DNA of 64,000 nucleotides from the NCBI RefSeq assembly GCF_026711005.1, contig NZ_JAPPVJ010000002.1:186001-250000 (forward strand). The letters are read 5' to 3'. The DNA comes from Sphingobacterium sp. UT-1RO-CII-1. Lineage in GTDB: Bacteria > Bacteroidota > Bacteroidia > Sphingobacteriales > Sphingobacteriaceae. The first letter of the stretch is position 1. Every line of letters begins with the position of its first letter. The position numbers and the translations under genes are program-made. The notes below the pieces were generated by a model. That model did no database searches and was not told the origin of the DNA. It saw only the letters and a program-made list of their open reading frames with translations. Below are positions 28,609 to 38,791 of the stretch, one piece after another.

Positions 28609-29421
28609 TTAAAGTTCTACTGGGCGATAGATAGTTCCTAAATGACTTAAATCTTGTAGATCAATGGACGTATCAAATATTCCATATACTGCCGAACCCG
28701 ATCCAGTCATTGAAGCATACAATGCTCCTTTTTCATAAAGTGCTAATTTTATATCACGTATAATCGGATACTTTATAAACAAGCTTTCTTCAAAGTCATT
28801 ATACAAATTATACTTCCACTCCTGTATCGGTAAACGAATAATATCCCGCAAGTCAGCCACTGGTTTATGTATTCTTACTCCTTGATAAGCTTCCACTGTC
28901 GAAATAAATAGGTTTGGCTTAATCATAAAAATAAGCTTATCAGATAAATCTAAATTTACTGGACTTAATTCGACGCCGATTCCCTCTGCATACATCGCGT
29001 TATCGTATAAGAAGAAAGGGCAATCTGATCCTAATTTGGCAGCATAAACAATCAGTTCATCAATCGATAACCCTAATTTAAATTTTGTATTCAAACCTTT
29101 TAATATAGCGGAGGCATCTGACGAACCGCCTCCCAAACCTGCTCCAAACGGAATTTGTTTATGCAAATGAATATGTACCGGAGGGAGGTTAAATTTATTA
29201 TTTAAAAGATCAAAAGCTTTTAAACACAGATTATCACTTGTAATAGGCAAATTAATACCCGTTATTTTTAAACTGGTTTCTTCATCTGCACTATCAGTAA
29301 TCTCTATTATATCGTAGAGGTTGAAAGGCTGAAATATTGTCTCAATATTATGGTATCCGTCCTCTCTCCTTCCAATGACATGAAGACCTATATTAAGTTT
29401 TGCAGGTGCGTAAAAAATCAT
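28609..29421 (-). CDS. ispE: 4-diphosphocytidyl-2-C-methyl-D-erythritol kinase
   Basis: The 270-residue GHMP kinase starts MIFYAPAKLNIGLHVIGRREDGYHN, with the catalytic Lys and Asp region. It has the ATP-binding glycine loop PFGAGLGGGSSDAS at about residue 90 and MTGSGSAVYGIF near the C-terminus. It phosphorylates CDP-methylerythritol in the non-mevalonate isoprenoid pathway. The length is normal. It is monocistronic and divergent from the PUL regulator. Confidence 0.96.
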   Translation of the reverse strand: MIFYAPAKLNIGLHVIGRREDGYHNIETIFQPFNLYDIIEITDSADEETSLKITGINLPITSDNLCLKAFDLLNNKFNLPPVHIHLHKQIPFGAGLGGGSSDASAILKGLNTKFKLGLSIDELIVYAAKLGSDCPFFLYDNAMYAEGIGVELSPVNLDLSDKLIFMIKPNLFISTVEAYQGVRIHKPVADLRDIIRLPIQEWKYNLYNDFEESLFIKYPIIRDIKLALYEKGALYASMTGSGSAVYGIFDTSIDLQDLSHLGTIYRPVEL

Positions 29422-29524
29422 AGTGCAATATTAATCAACTTACCTAAATATAGAAACATTTTTGTTTTTTGTTTTCATAATGAACACTTCGTAACTTGCA
29501 TGATTATGATTTTATGAATCTTTC

Positions 29525-32377
29525 ATGCGTAAAATACTCTTACTTTTAATTACTTTTCTTCCTAATCTCTTATATGCACAATATGTAGCACATATAGGCT
29601 CTCCTTTTATTGAAAACCATACAAAAAGTAATTATAGAGCAAGTAACCAAAATTGGAGCATCAGTCAATCCAACTCAGGAATTATCTATGTCGCCAATAA
29701 TGATGGTCTACTAACCTACAACGGAGTACAATGGGCGCTACACCCTAATCAAAAAAAAGGTCCCTTACGAAGTGTTTCTGTTTCAAACGAAGATAGCCTT
29801 ATCTATGTAGGTGGTCGGGAAGAATTTGGATATTATAAAGAAGATGAAAAAGGTAAAATATCCTACACAAGTCTAGCTCATCTAGTACAACCTGATATAT
29901 TAAAAAATGATGACATTTGGAAAATATTTTTCTTGAATGATGCTGTTCTATTTCAGTCGTTTTCTAAACTCTACATTTATAAAAACAACGAGATAGAAGT
30001 CCGCTACGGTGAAGGTGAGCCTTTTTTATTTATGCATAAGAATAAAAGAGATATTTTTATAGAAAAAATACCGTCAGGTTTACAACGTTGGCATAACGGA
30101 CAGTTTGAACCACTGGCAGAAAAAATAAGCAATGTATTAGCAATATTACCTATTGAAAACAATAAACTCCTTCTTGCTACAGCAAAAGAAGGTCTATTTA
30201 TTATGCAAGAAAACGGAAATATTACACCATGGCTTATCAACCCAGACATTCACCAGTTATTAAAAGACGCCCAAATTAATAATGGTCTAAAAATAGATGA
30301 TCAAACAATTGCTTTAGGTACCATCAAGAATGGCATATTCCTTATTGATACGCATGGAAAATTAATACAGCATATACATAAGCGCAACGGACTGCAGAAT
30401 AACACAGTATTAAGCCTCTTTTTAGATAAACAAAATAATATATGGGCAGGCTTGGACTACGGAATAGATCGAATAGAAATAAACTCAGCTTTTTATTATT
30501 ATAAAGACGTTTTTGGTGAATTAGGCTCTGTCTATGCTATAAAAAAATTTAAAAACCATATATACGTAGGTACAAATCAGGGATTATTTTACAGTGTCTG
30601 GCCCGATATAGACCAAAAATATTCCTTTGATTTTCATTTTGTTCAAGCCTCTCAAGGTCAGGTATGGTCACTGAACATTTTCAATGATAAATTAATTTGT
30701 GGTCATAATGAGGGGACATTCCTTGTTGATCAACAGAAGTTTGATAAAATATCGGATCAGACTGGTGCATGGTTAAATTATCAACCTGTTAGCAACAGCT
30801 CCGTTTTTATACAGGGAAACTATACTGGACTAACTTTATTTACGGCCGATCCCAATTGGCAATTCAAATTAAAGTATAACATTCCAAACGAAGCTATTAT
30901 AGACATGAAGCCTATTGATGATCATAAATTATGGGTCGTATTAAATAGGGAGTTAGAACAATACAAGTTTTCTAAAGATTATCAAACCATCAAAAAGACA
31001 TTGAACTATAATTTTCAGCACGATCTTCCTAAGGTCGAGCGGATGGGTTTGGCAAATATAAAAGGCAATACTATTCTCAGTACAGATAAAGGACTTTTTA
31101 TTTACGATAATGTAATGAAAAGCTTTACTCCATACGATAAGCTAAATAAACTATTAGGTCGGTTTAGTGAATCTTCCAGGATAATACACCTCAATGAAGA
31201 AATGTATATGTTAAGTCGCAATGGTGAATTAGCACTTCTTAATTTTTATAATAATGCACCAACTATTGACTCGTTACGTTTTAACAGACTTAAAAACCAA
31301 ACTATTGAAGGTTATGAAAGTGTCGAAAAATACAAAGATTTTTATCTTTTCGGCCTTGATCAAGGATTTGCCATCTATGACAGTAATTTTTCTGAAAAGT
31401 TACAGATCGGTTCTCCGCTTATTACAGCCATTCTTGATATTTCGAGTCAAGCAGACACATCTGTTCGTCATATTTCTACAAATGATAAATTATCTTTCAA
31501 ACAAAACAATTTACGCATCGAGTTTGCCCTGCCTTGGTATGATAGTTCTCCGATCCGCTATCAATACAAGCTTGAAGGCTACAGTGATATATGGTCTACA
31601 ATGACGGAAAGGACATCTATTGATTACACAGCTTTACCTTCCGGAAAATACACCTTCTACTTAAAAGCTATTACTGCCAGCGGACAGGAATCAGCTATTG
31701 AAAAACTTTCTTTTGAAATCCAAAGACCTTGGTATTTTAGTTGGTATGCATTAGCAGCATACCTCATTGTAATTGTATTTTTTTATATTTTGCTCGAAAA
31801 AAACAATAAAGAAAAATTAAAAAATAAAGAAAAATTAATACGAAAAACTCTAGAGAAAGAACAGGAAGAAATATTAAAAAAAGAGGCAGAGGAAAACGAA
31901 AAAAAATTAATGGAGATTGAAAACCAGCAATTGCAAAAAGAACTGTCTCAGAAAAACAGAGAGCTCTCCAACGTTACTACTCATATTGTCTACAAAAATG
32001 AACTTTTGAATAACTTACACCACGAACTTAAAGGCTTAAAAGATAGAAATGGTGCTAAGCTATCCGAAGAGCAATTGTCAAAAGTTAATAAACTTATGGA
32101 TAATGCTAAAAGTGATCAAAGAGATTGGGATATTTTCGAAAAAAGTTTTAACGAATCTCATGGTGATTTTTTCAAAAAGTTAAAAGCTGACTTCCCTGCC
32201 CTATCCCCCAATGACCTGAAATTATGCGCCTATTTAAGGTTAAATATGACAAGTAAAGATATCGCTTCACTCCTACATATTTCTACACGCGGGGTCGAGG
32301 TCAGAAGATACCGACTACGTAAAAAATTCGACATTCCGACGGATAAAAACCTCACAGAATTCCTTTTAGAAAGGTAA
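29525..32377 (+). CDS. SusR-like PUL regulator: beta-propeller/Y_Y_Y sensor with LuxR-type HTH
   Basis: This 950-residue protein has a signal peptide (ending LLYAQ), a long periplasmic part of propeller-like repeats (for example NNDGLLTYNGVQW and GLDYGIDRIEI), a Y_Y_Y domain near 660-730 (IRYQYKLEGYSDIWS), one membrane helix at about 740-760 and a cytoplasmic coiled coil (770-850). The C-terminal LuxR/SusR-type helix-turn-helix is at about 885-950 (LRLNMTSKDIASLLHISTRGVEVRRYRLRKKF). There is no histidine kinase or receiver, so it is a one-component membrane-spanning activator like SusR. It sits next to the SusCD locus, its probable target. Confidence 0.9.
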   Translation: MRKILLLLITFLPNLLYAQYVAHIGSPFIENHTKSNYRASNQNWSISQSNSGIIYVANNDGLLTYNGVQWALHPNQKKGPLRSVSVSNEDSLIYVGGREEFGYYKEDEKGKISYTSLAHLVQPDILKNDDIWKIFFLNDAVLFQSFSKLYIYKNNEIEVRYGEGEPFLFMHKNKRDIFIEKIPSGLQRWHNGQFEPLAEKISNVLAILPIENNKLLLATAKEGLFIMQENGNITPWLINPDIHQLLKDAQINNGLKIDDQTIALGTIKNGIFLIDTHGKLIQHIHKRNGLQNNTVLSLFLDKQNNIWAGLDYGIDRIEINSAFYYYKDVFGELGSVYAIKKFKNHIYVGTNQGLFYSVWPDIDQKYSFDFHFVQASQGQVWSLNIFNDKLICGHNEGTFLVDQQKFDKISDQTGAWLNYQPVSNSSVFIQGNYTGLTLFTADPNWQFKLKYNIPNEAIIDMKPIDDHKLWVVLNRELEQYKFSKDYQTIKKTLNYNFQHDLPKVERMGLANIKGNTILSTDKGLFIYDNVMKSFTPYDKLNKLLGRFSESSRIIHLNEEMYMLSRNGELALLNFYNNAPTIDSLRFNRLKNQTIEGYESVEKYKDFYLFGLDQGFAIYDSNFSEKLQIGSPLITAILDISSQADTSVRHISTNDKLSFKQNNLRIEFALPWYDSSPIRYQYKLEGYSDIWSTMTERTSIDYTALPSGKYTFYLKAITASGQESAIEKLSFEIQRPWYFSWYALAAYLIVIVFFYILLEKNNKEKLKNKEKLIRKTLEKEQEEILKKEAEENEKKLMEIENQQLQKELSQKNRELSNVTTHIVYKNELLNNLHHELKGLKDRNGAKLSEEQLSKVNKLMDNAKSDQRDWDIFEKSFNESHGDFFKKLKADFPALSPNDLKLCAYLRLNMTSKDIASLLHISTRGVEVRRYRLRKKFDIPTDKNLTEFLLER

Positions 32378-32652
32378 AACGCTACATCAATACTACTACA
32401 AGTATATAGTGTAATCAAAACACTATGCCTATATTATTGAGTAATAATAAAAACCAACAACACATTACACATCAACAACTTAACGCCGCTTCATTCCCAA
32501 GATGTGCAAGCAAAACAATAGTGATGTAACAATGTGAAAGGACTTTATTAGCATTCAAACACAATACATCAGATATTTGTTTTGAATTATAAATTCCAAC
32601 AAACATATAGCCATTTACTTATTATGCTAAGCACAACTAAATTTCAATAAAT

Positions 32653-35600
32653 ATGAAGAAAATATTGACACTCTTATTGATTTTGGCTGCATATTTCATA
32701 CCAACGTATGCGCAAGTCAAAACCATATCAGGGGTAGTAAAAGACAATACCTCTTTATCTCCCATAGCTGGTGTTACCGTATCAGATAAGCAGGGAAAAA
32801 GTACGCAAACAGATGCAACCGGTTCTTTCTCCATAGAAACTGACGAAACAGGTCAATTGACTTTTCGCTACGTAGGTTATAAATCACAAACACTACCCGT
32901 CGCTAATCTAACTGAGCTACATGTATTTTTAAGCAGTCAGGATGAAGCTCTCGAGGAAATCGTTGTTGTGGGCTATGGGACACAGCGTAAAATTGATTTG
33001 ACAGGCGCTATAACATCTGTCAAAGGCTCAGAAATTCAAAATATGCCTAACGTCAATCCCTTAAGCTCTCTTCAGGGGAAAGTAGCCGGCTTAACCATCA
33101 GCAATTCAGGGGATCCTGGCTCTGCTCCAACAGTACGGATACGTGGCGTTAATAGCACCAATAGTGCAGGCCCGCTCTATGTAGTGGACGGTGTCTTACA
33201 CGACAATATCGACTTTCTAAACCCTGGTGATATCGAAAGTATGGATATCTTACGAGACCCTTCATCCATTGCTATCTATGGTTTAAGAGGTGCAAACGGT
33301 GTTATTGCTATAACATTAAAAAAAGCTGCCAGAGGCCAAACAACCATTAATTTAGCGAGCTCTATAGGTTTCAATCGTGTAATCGATAAAATTAATGTCA
33401 CAAACGCCGAAGGATTTAAAGAGTTATATAACCGGCAATTAGCCAACTTAAATGCGAAATCTTTTGATTATACTAATTATACTGCCGACACTGATTGGCA
33501 AGATCTTATTATGCGCAATGGTTTTTCTACCAATAATAATCTTAGTATATCCAATAGTGGAGAAAAGTCGTCTACACATTTTAGTATAGGTTATAACAAA
33601 CAAAACGGTGTCGTTAAAAATGGTGATTACGAGCGTTTTACTGCACGTTTACACCAAGATCTCAAAATCAATGATCGTTTTCGAATAGGTGGTGATATCA
33701 CGGGAATGCATTGGAACAAAACACCAACCGTTATTAGTTTTACCAATGCACTATGGTCTGCCCCTATTGTACCCGTACAATACGACCAAAACACTTTCTA
33801 TTCGATGCCGTCGTTTCAACGCACACAGGTGGGAAATCCAATGGCTACTTTGAGTCGTATGGACGGAAAATCATTACCAAAAGGTTATCGCTTTGTGGCA
33901 AACGCTTTTGCCGAATGGGAAATTATTAATAATCTGAAGTTGAGATCAACAGTTTATACAGATTTGGGCTTCAACAATAGTAAAAGTTATGGCCCACTCC
34001 CCTTTCATTTTATCAATTTAGGTGAGCACGACAGCCCTACCTCTACCACTTACGACAAAACAGTATACACAAGTGTCAGTCAATCAGCAGACGAGTTTAC
34101 CAGATTTCAACAAGACCACACTTTGACCTACGAAGGCACGATTGATAATGACCATCGCTTTACAGCAATGGCAGGATTTACAACAGTATACAATCACAAT
34201 ACTTTTCTCAAGGCCGACCGTCGGGATACTACAATAAATATTCCTAATCAAGAAGCCTACTGGTACATCAACGTTTCAAACGAAAACAATCCAGGAACCT
34301 ATAGTGGTCGAGGCGAAAAAAACTCCGTAGTAGGTGCTTTTGCCCGTATCAACTATGCTTATCAAGATAAGTATTTGATAAACGCTACCATCCGTCGTGA
34401 TGGAAGTTCAAAATTTGCAAAAAGCAACCGTTGGGGTACGTTTGGTAGTGTGGGAGTTGGCTGGGTTCTAAGCTCAGAAGAATTCTTCAAACCAATAGAA
34501 GATATTAACTTCTTAAAATTACGTGCTGCCTGGGGTAAAATAGGAAACTCCAACGGTATCGCCGACAATATTTACCAGCCGGGTCTAACAAATGCTAATA
34601 CAGCGATATTTGGTGATAATGTCTATACAGCGGTACAGGCTGAATATATTCCCGATCCGAATCTGCGCTGGGAAGTCGTCAGAGGTATCGACCTCGGAGT
34701 TGAGCTTCGCGCATTACGTAATCGTTTAAATGCTGAAATCAACCTATACGATCGCACCACGACCGATATGTTGACGCAACTACCCATACCTAATGATACT
34801 AGAAATTATTTCACAAACTTAGGTAAAATTACAAACAAAGGTATTGAAGTAAGTTTGGGCTGGAACGACTTTATTGGTCAAGACTTTAGCTATGCTATAT
34901 CGGGAAATTATAGTTACAATGAAAATAAGGTCAATTCAGTAGGTGATCATACAAACTTTCAGATTATCGGCAATGGGGGCGCTAACCTAACCGAAACAGG
35001 ACGCTCTATAGGTTATTTCTACGGATACAAACAAATTGGTATCTATCAATCGTTAGAACAAATGGAAAATATGGCCGTAATGGAGGGTTCGCTCCCTGGA
35101 GATATCACCTATGCGGACATAAATGGAGATGGAAAGATCACAACAGCTGACAGAACCTACTTAGGTACACCATTCCCTCCACATAATTTCGGACTAAGTA
35201 TCAATCTAGCTTATAAAAACTTTGATTTTCTAATTGAAGGACAAGGTGTAGCCGGTAACCATATCTATGCACAACGTCGTACAGCCAACTTCGCTACCCT
35301 AAACTATGAATCTAATAGGCTCGATGCCTGGACCGGTCCGGGAAGCACAAATATAGAACCTATACTCGATAATAGCCGCGGGAACAACTATCTATTTAGT
35401 TCACATTATTTAGAGCCGGGAGACTTTTTTCGAATCCGTACACTTCAATTAGGTTACACATTCGATACAAACTTATTCCATAATAAAGTAAAGAAAGCAA
35501 GGCTATATATTAGTGGGCAGAACTTAAAAACGTGGAGTAAAGTTACAGGGTACTCGCCTGAAGCACCGATTTCTAACATCATAGGCGGAGGCGCCGACAA

Positions 35601-35655
35601 TGGTATCTATCCTCTTCCGGCAACTTATACTTTTGGTTTTAACCTTTTATTTTAA
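32653..35655 (+). CDS. susC: SusC-type TonB-linked outer-membrane glycan importer
   Basis: This 1000-residue protein has a signal peptide (ending YAQ), a carboxypeptidase-D-regulatory-like domain (residues 21-100), and a TonB-box region EEIVVVGYGTQRKIDLTGA. The plug carries VRIRGVNSTNSAGPLYVVDGV and SSIAIYGLRGANGVI, and a full beta-barrel ends in TYTFGFNLLF. It imports oligosaccharides with its SusD lid, encoded next. The 275-base gap before it holds one small hairpin (32406-32426) and no gene. Confidence 0.95.
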   Translation: MKKILTLLLILAAYFIPTYAQVKTISGVVKDNTSLSPIAGVTVSDKQGKSTQTDATGSFSIETDETGQLTFRYVGYKSQTLPVANLTELHVFLSSQDEALEEIVVVGYGTQRKIDLTGAITSVKGSEIQNMPNVNPLSSLQGKVAGLTISNSGDPGSAPTVRIRGVNSTNSAGPLYVVDGVLHDNIDFLNPGDIESMDILRDPSSIAIYGLRGANGVIAITLKKAARGQTTINLASSIGFNRVIDKINVTNAEGFKELYNRQLANLNAKSFDYTNYTADTDWQDLIMRNGFSTNNNLSISNSGEKSSTHFSIGYNKQNGVVKNGDYERFTARLHQDLKINDRFRIGGDITGMHWNKTPTVISFTNALWSAPIVPVQYDQNTFYSMPSFQRTQVGNPMATLSRMDGKSLPKGYRFVANAFAEWEIINNLKLRSTVYTDLGFNNSKSYGPLPFHFINLGEHDSPTSTTYDKTVYTSVSQSADEFTRFQQDHTLTYEGTIDNDHRFTAMAGFTTVYNHNTFLKADRRDTTINIPNQEAYWYINVSNENNPGTYSGRGEKNSVVGAFARINYAYQDKYLINATIRRDGSSKFAKSNRWGTFGSVGVGWVLSSEEFFKPIEDINFLKLRAAWGKIGNSNGIADNIYQPGLTNANTAIFGDNVYTAVQAEYIPDPNLRWEVVRGIDLGVELRALRNRLNAEINLYDRTTTDMLTQLPIPNDTRNYFTNLGKITNKGIEVSLGWNDFIGQDFSYAISGNYSYNENKVNSVGDHTNFQIIGNGGANLTETGRSIGYFYGYKQIGIYQSLEQMENMAVMEGSLPGDITYADINGDGKITTADRTYLGTPFPPHNFGLSINLAYKNFDFLIEGQGVAGNHIYAQRRTANFATLNYESNRLDAWTGPGSTNIEPILDNSRGNNYLFSSHYLEPGDFFRIRTLQLGYTFDTNLFHNKVKKARLYISGQNLKTWSKVTGYSPEAPISNIIGGGADNGIYPLPATYTFGFNLLF

Positions 35656-35662
35656 TTATAAA

Positions 35663-37207
35663 ATGATGAAGACATTTGCAAAATATAAAACTCACTTAAC
35701 GGCAGCACTCATAGTGACAGCTATTTGCTTCACAAGTTGTGAGAAATTCCTAGATACAGATAGACAAGGAGCGTATACCGAAGAGGATTACCCTTATCCA
35801 GAAAATAGTAGTGCATACGATTTACATGTCTTTGGCGTATACAACGATTTAAGAGCATATTCTGTCCATACAGATGCTTTTATAAATGCTACAAGCATCC
35901 GTAGCGACGATGCAGACAAAGGTAGTACGGCAGAAGATGGCGGTGCAGACGTAATCGGCATGGATAATTTCCCTGTACTGACAACAAGCGGACGTGCCAA
36001 TGCTTTATGGACAGGCTTTTATGGTATGATAACTAAAGCAAACAATGCGATAGATGAAATCGAAAAAGCAGAACCTGCCCAACCTAATGAACATTTAAAA
36101 CAACAAGCTCTTGCTGAGGTTCGTTTCCTCCGCGGATATTCTTATTTTATGCTTGTTCGGCTTTTTGGAAATATTCCTTTAATAGATAGACGTTTTGATG
36201 ATCCTGCCCAACAGAGTAACGTAAAACAAAGCTCGCCTGATGCCATTTACTCCTTTTTAGAGGAAGATCTTACATTTGCCGCAGCCAATCTTCCCTTATC
36301 TTGGGATTCAAAGTTTGCTGGACGTGTAACCAGTGGAGCTGCCAACGGCATACTGGCAAAGGTGTACTTAACACAAAAAAAGTGGTCAGCAGCCTTAGGA
36401 GCAGCTAACCAGGTAATCGGTTCTGGGCAATATGATCTGTCTACGAGCTATAGCAAAATATTTGGAGAAGACGGCGAAAACAGTAAAGAGTCTGTATTTG
36501 AAGTCCAAGCCACCGCTTCTCCAAGTATACCACAAAATAATGGTACGCAGTACGCCAGCATACAAGGCGTGAGAGGAGAAAACGACTGGAACCTTGGCTG
36601 GGGATGGAATGTTCCTTCCGACATGTTAGAAGCTGCCTATGAAGTCGGAGACCCCCGGAAAGAACGTACTATACTTTACGCTAGCACAGCTTCAGATAAA
36701 AGCTACTCGATACATAATGAATTAATGCCCATCTATCCAGGCGGAGTTCCAAATCCTCGATATAACCACAAGATTTTAAGCAATCCGAGCTTAAGACGTT
36801 CCATCAATAGAGGTTCATGGTGGATGAACATCCGCATCCTTCGCTACGCAGACGTCATACTCATGGCCGCAGAAGCAGCCAACGAGCTCGGGCAAACTGA
36901 AGAAGCCCGAACAGCATTAAATAGTATTCGGGAAAGAGCAAGAAGAGAAGCTCTAGCCGGCACGCTACCAGATATAGCAAGCAATAACCAGACTGAGCTT
37001 CGCACACATATTCGCCATGAACGTCGCATCGAACTTGCTATGGAACATGATCGTTTCTTCGATCTTGTACGTTGGGGTATTGCTGAAAAAACTATGCATG
37101 ATGCTGGTAAAAAGAATTTCAAGGCTGGTCGTGACGAATTACTACCTATTCCGCAAACACAAATTGACCTAAGTAAAGGAGTGCTCATCCAAAATAATAA
37201 TTACTAA
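35663..37207 (+). CDS. susD: SusD/RagB-family glycan-binding lipoprotein
   Basis: The 514-residue protein has a lipoprotein signal with Cys26 (CFTSC) followed by EKFLDTD, the usual SusD N-terminus. Tetratricopeptide-like helices include LKQQALAEVRFLRGYSYFML. The C-terminal SusD segment has IRILRYADVILMAAEAANEL and ERRIELAMEHDRFFDLVRWG. I chose 35663 because upstream extension would overlap the end of SusC. It forms the surface lid of the SusCD importer. Confidence 0.95.
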   Translation: MMKTFAKYKTHLTAALIVTAICFTSCEKFLDTDRQGAYTEEDYPYPENSSAYDLHVFGVYNDLRAYSVHTDAFINATSIRSDDADKGSTAEDGGADVIGMDNFPVLTTSGRANALWTGFYGMITKANNAIDEIEKAEPAQPNEHLKQQALAEVRFLRGYSYFMLVRLFGNIPLIDRRFDDPAQQSNVKQSSPDAIYSFLEEDLTFAAANLPLSWDSKFAGRVTSGAANGILAKVYLTQKKWSAALGAANQVIGSGQYDLSTSYSKIFGEDGENSKESVFEVQATASPSIPQNNGTQYASIQGVRGENDWNLGWGWNVPSDMLEAAYEVGDPRKERTILYASTASDKSYSIHNELMPIYPGGVPNPRYNHKILSNPSLRRSINRGSWWMNIRILRYADVILMAAEAANELGQTEEARTALNSIRERARREALAGTLPDIASNNQTELRTHIRHERRIELAMEHDRFFDLVRWGIAEKTMHDAGKKNFKAGRDELLPIPQTQIDLSKGVLIQNNNY

Positions 37208-37225
37208 CGCTTACGAAGCAACCAT

Positions 37226-38734
37226 ATGAAAAAAATAAAATTAACAATTGGTAAATTATGGCTGATAGCAGCCATAATGCTCTATTTTGGCTCTATATAT
37301 GCGTGCAAAAATGATGGGAATGTTAATGACCTTCCCAGTCCAAATGAAAGCGAATATTTACCGGCTAAGAGAGAAAATGTTGTAAAAATATTAGCTATTG
37401 GTAATAGTTTTTCTGAGGACGCTATTGAAAACCACCTTTACGATCTTGCAAAAGAAGCTGGAAAAGAGATTATCATAGGTAATCTCTACATAGGTGGCGC
37501 ATCTTTGGAACTCCACTTAAACAATGCTGTAGCTAATGCCTCATCCTATTCTTATCGTAAAGTAACAGTTGATGGGGTTCATAAAACTTATCCCAAAATA
37601 TCCATAGAAACAGCTATAAAAGACGAACATTGGGATTACATCAGCTTTCAACAAGCAAGCGACTTTTCAGGAATTACTGAAACAGTAACCACCTCACTAC
37701 CTGCGCTACAAGAATATGTAGATGCATTAAAACTAAACCCAGATGTAAAGTACATTTACCATCAGACCTGGGCCTATGCAAACAATTCTCCCCATGCTGC
37801 TTTTCCGAACTATGAAAAAGATCAGCAAAAAATGTATAAAGCCATAGTTGAAACAGCACAAAAAGCCAAAAGCACAGTTCCCATCGATTTACTTATTCCT
37901 GCTGGTACAGCTATCCAGAATGGACGAACTTCTGTTGTCGAAGATAATTTCACTAGAGATGGATACCATTTAGATCTAAAAATCGGGCGATACACAGCAG
38001 CCTGCACCTGGTTTGAAGCTATTTTCAACTTACCTGTAGTAGGTATGAAATACCGACCGGCTGGTCTCAATGATTTTGAAACAGCTATTGCACAAAATGC
38101 AGCACATTTTGCTGTTAAAACACCTAACGAAGTAACTGTTCTTACTGAATTTCAAGGAGGTAATTCAGGTCCACTTATCAACTCGGTCAATTTAGATTTC
38201 GGCAACAATGATGCCTCAACAGGATGGAATCAAATCAAATCATTCTTAACTGGAAGTAATTACAACCTCAAGGATAGCGAAGATTCTTATGTAGGTATTA
38301 AACTATCTATTACCTCTCGTTTCAATGGTGTCAATGCAGATGGTCCCAATCAAACCGAAACAGACTTAAACATGCCCGAAAAAGTTTCAAAATATGCTTA
38401 CTTCGGAAACGCTAAAGCAGATTTTGGAGGCATGACAATCACTGAAAGTGTTTTTATACTTTCAGGATTAGATAAAACACTCAGCTATAACTTATGTTTC
38501 TTTGGAGCACGCGGAGGCGTTTCCGATAATCGCGAAACAAAATACACCTGTGAAGGCAACAATACAGTCAGTGTAGCACTAAATACCTCAAACAACACTC
38601 ACAAAACTGCATGTGCCAACGGTATCAAACCAAATGCTAAAGGTGAAATTACAGTGACAGTCACAGCGGGTGAAAACAACAATAATAGCACAGGTTTTTA
38701 TTACTTAACCGCAGCGCGTCTCACTTCAAATTAA
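37226..38734 (+). CDS. DUF4886 (SGNH-hydrolase-like) lipoprotein of the PUL
   Basis: This 502-residue protein has a lipoprotein-like signal with Cys27 (SIYAC). Residues 50-280 match DUF4886: AIGNSFSEDAIENHL with the candidate nucleophile Ser61, and DGYHLDLKIGRYTAA carrying a Asp/His pair typical of SGNH hydrolases. The C-terminal 180 residues are strand-rich and may be a carbohydrate-binding or adhesin-like domain. Its place between SusD and a GH144-like enzyme gene suggests that it removes an acyl or other substituent from the glycan. That role is inferred. Confidence 0.8.
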   Translation: MKKIKLTIGKLWLIAAIMLYFGSIYACKNDGNVNDLPSPNESEYLPAKRENVVKILAIGNSFSEDAIENHLYDLAKEAGKEIIIGNLYIGGASLELHLNNAVANASSYSYRKVTVDGVHKTYPKISIETAIKDEHWDYISFQQASDFSGITETVTTSLPALQEYVDALKLNPDVKYIYHQTWAYANNSPHAAFPNYEKDQQKMYKAIVETAQKAKSTVPIDLLIPAGTAIQNGRTSVVEDNFTRDGYHLDLKIGRYTAACTWFEAIFNLPVVGMKYRPAGLNDFETAIAQNAAHFAVKTPNEVTVLTEFQGGNSGPLINSVNLDFGNNDASTGWNQIKSFLTGSNYNLKDSEDSYVGIKLSITSRFNGVNADGPNQTETDLNMPEKVSKYAYFGNAKADFGGMTITESVFILSGLDKTLSYNLCFFGARGGVSDNRETKYTCEGNNTVSVALNTSNNTHKTACANGIKPNAKGEITVTVTAGENNNNSTGFYYLTAARLTSN

Positions 38735-38791
38735 TTATTCAATAATATAGGTGTGTCCAAAATAAGGAGCGCCTTTTACTTACAATCGTTT

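Noticed and set aside
32406..32426. Hairpin ATAGTGT/ACACTAT between the regulator and susC
   Set aside because: Only a 7-bp stem without a T-run; too weak to call a terminator or operator.
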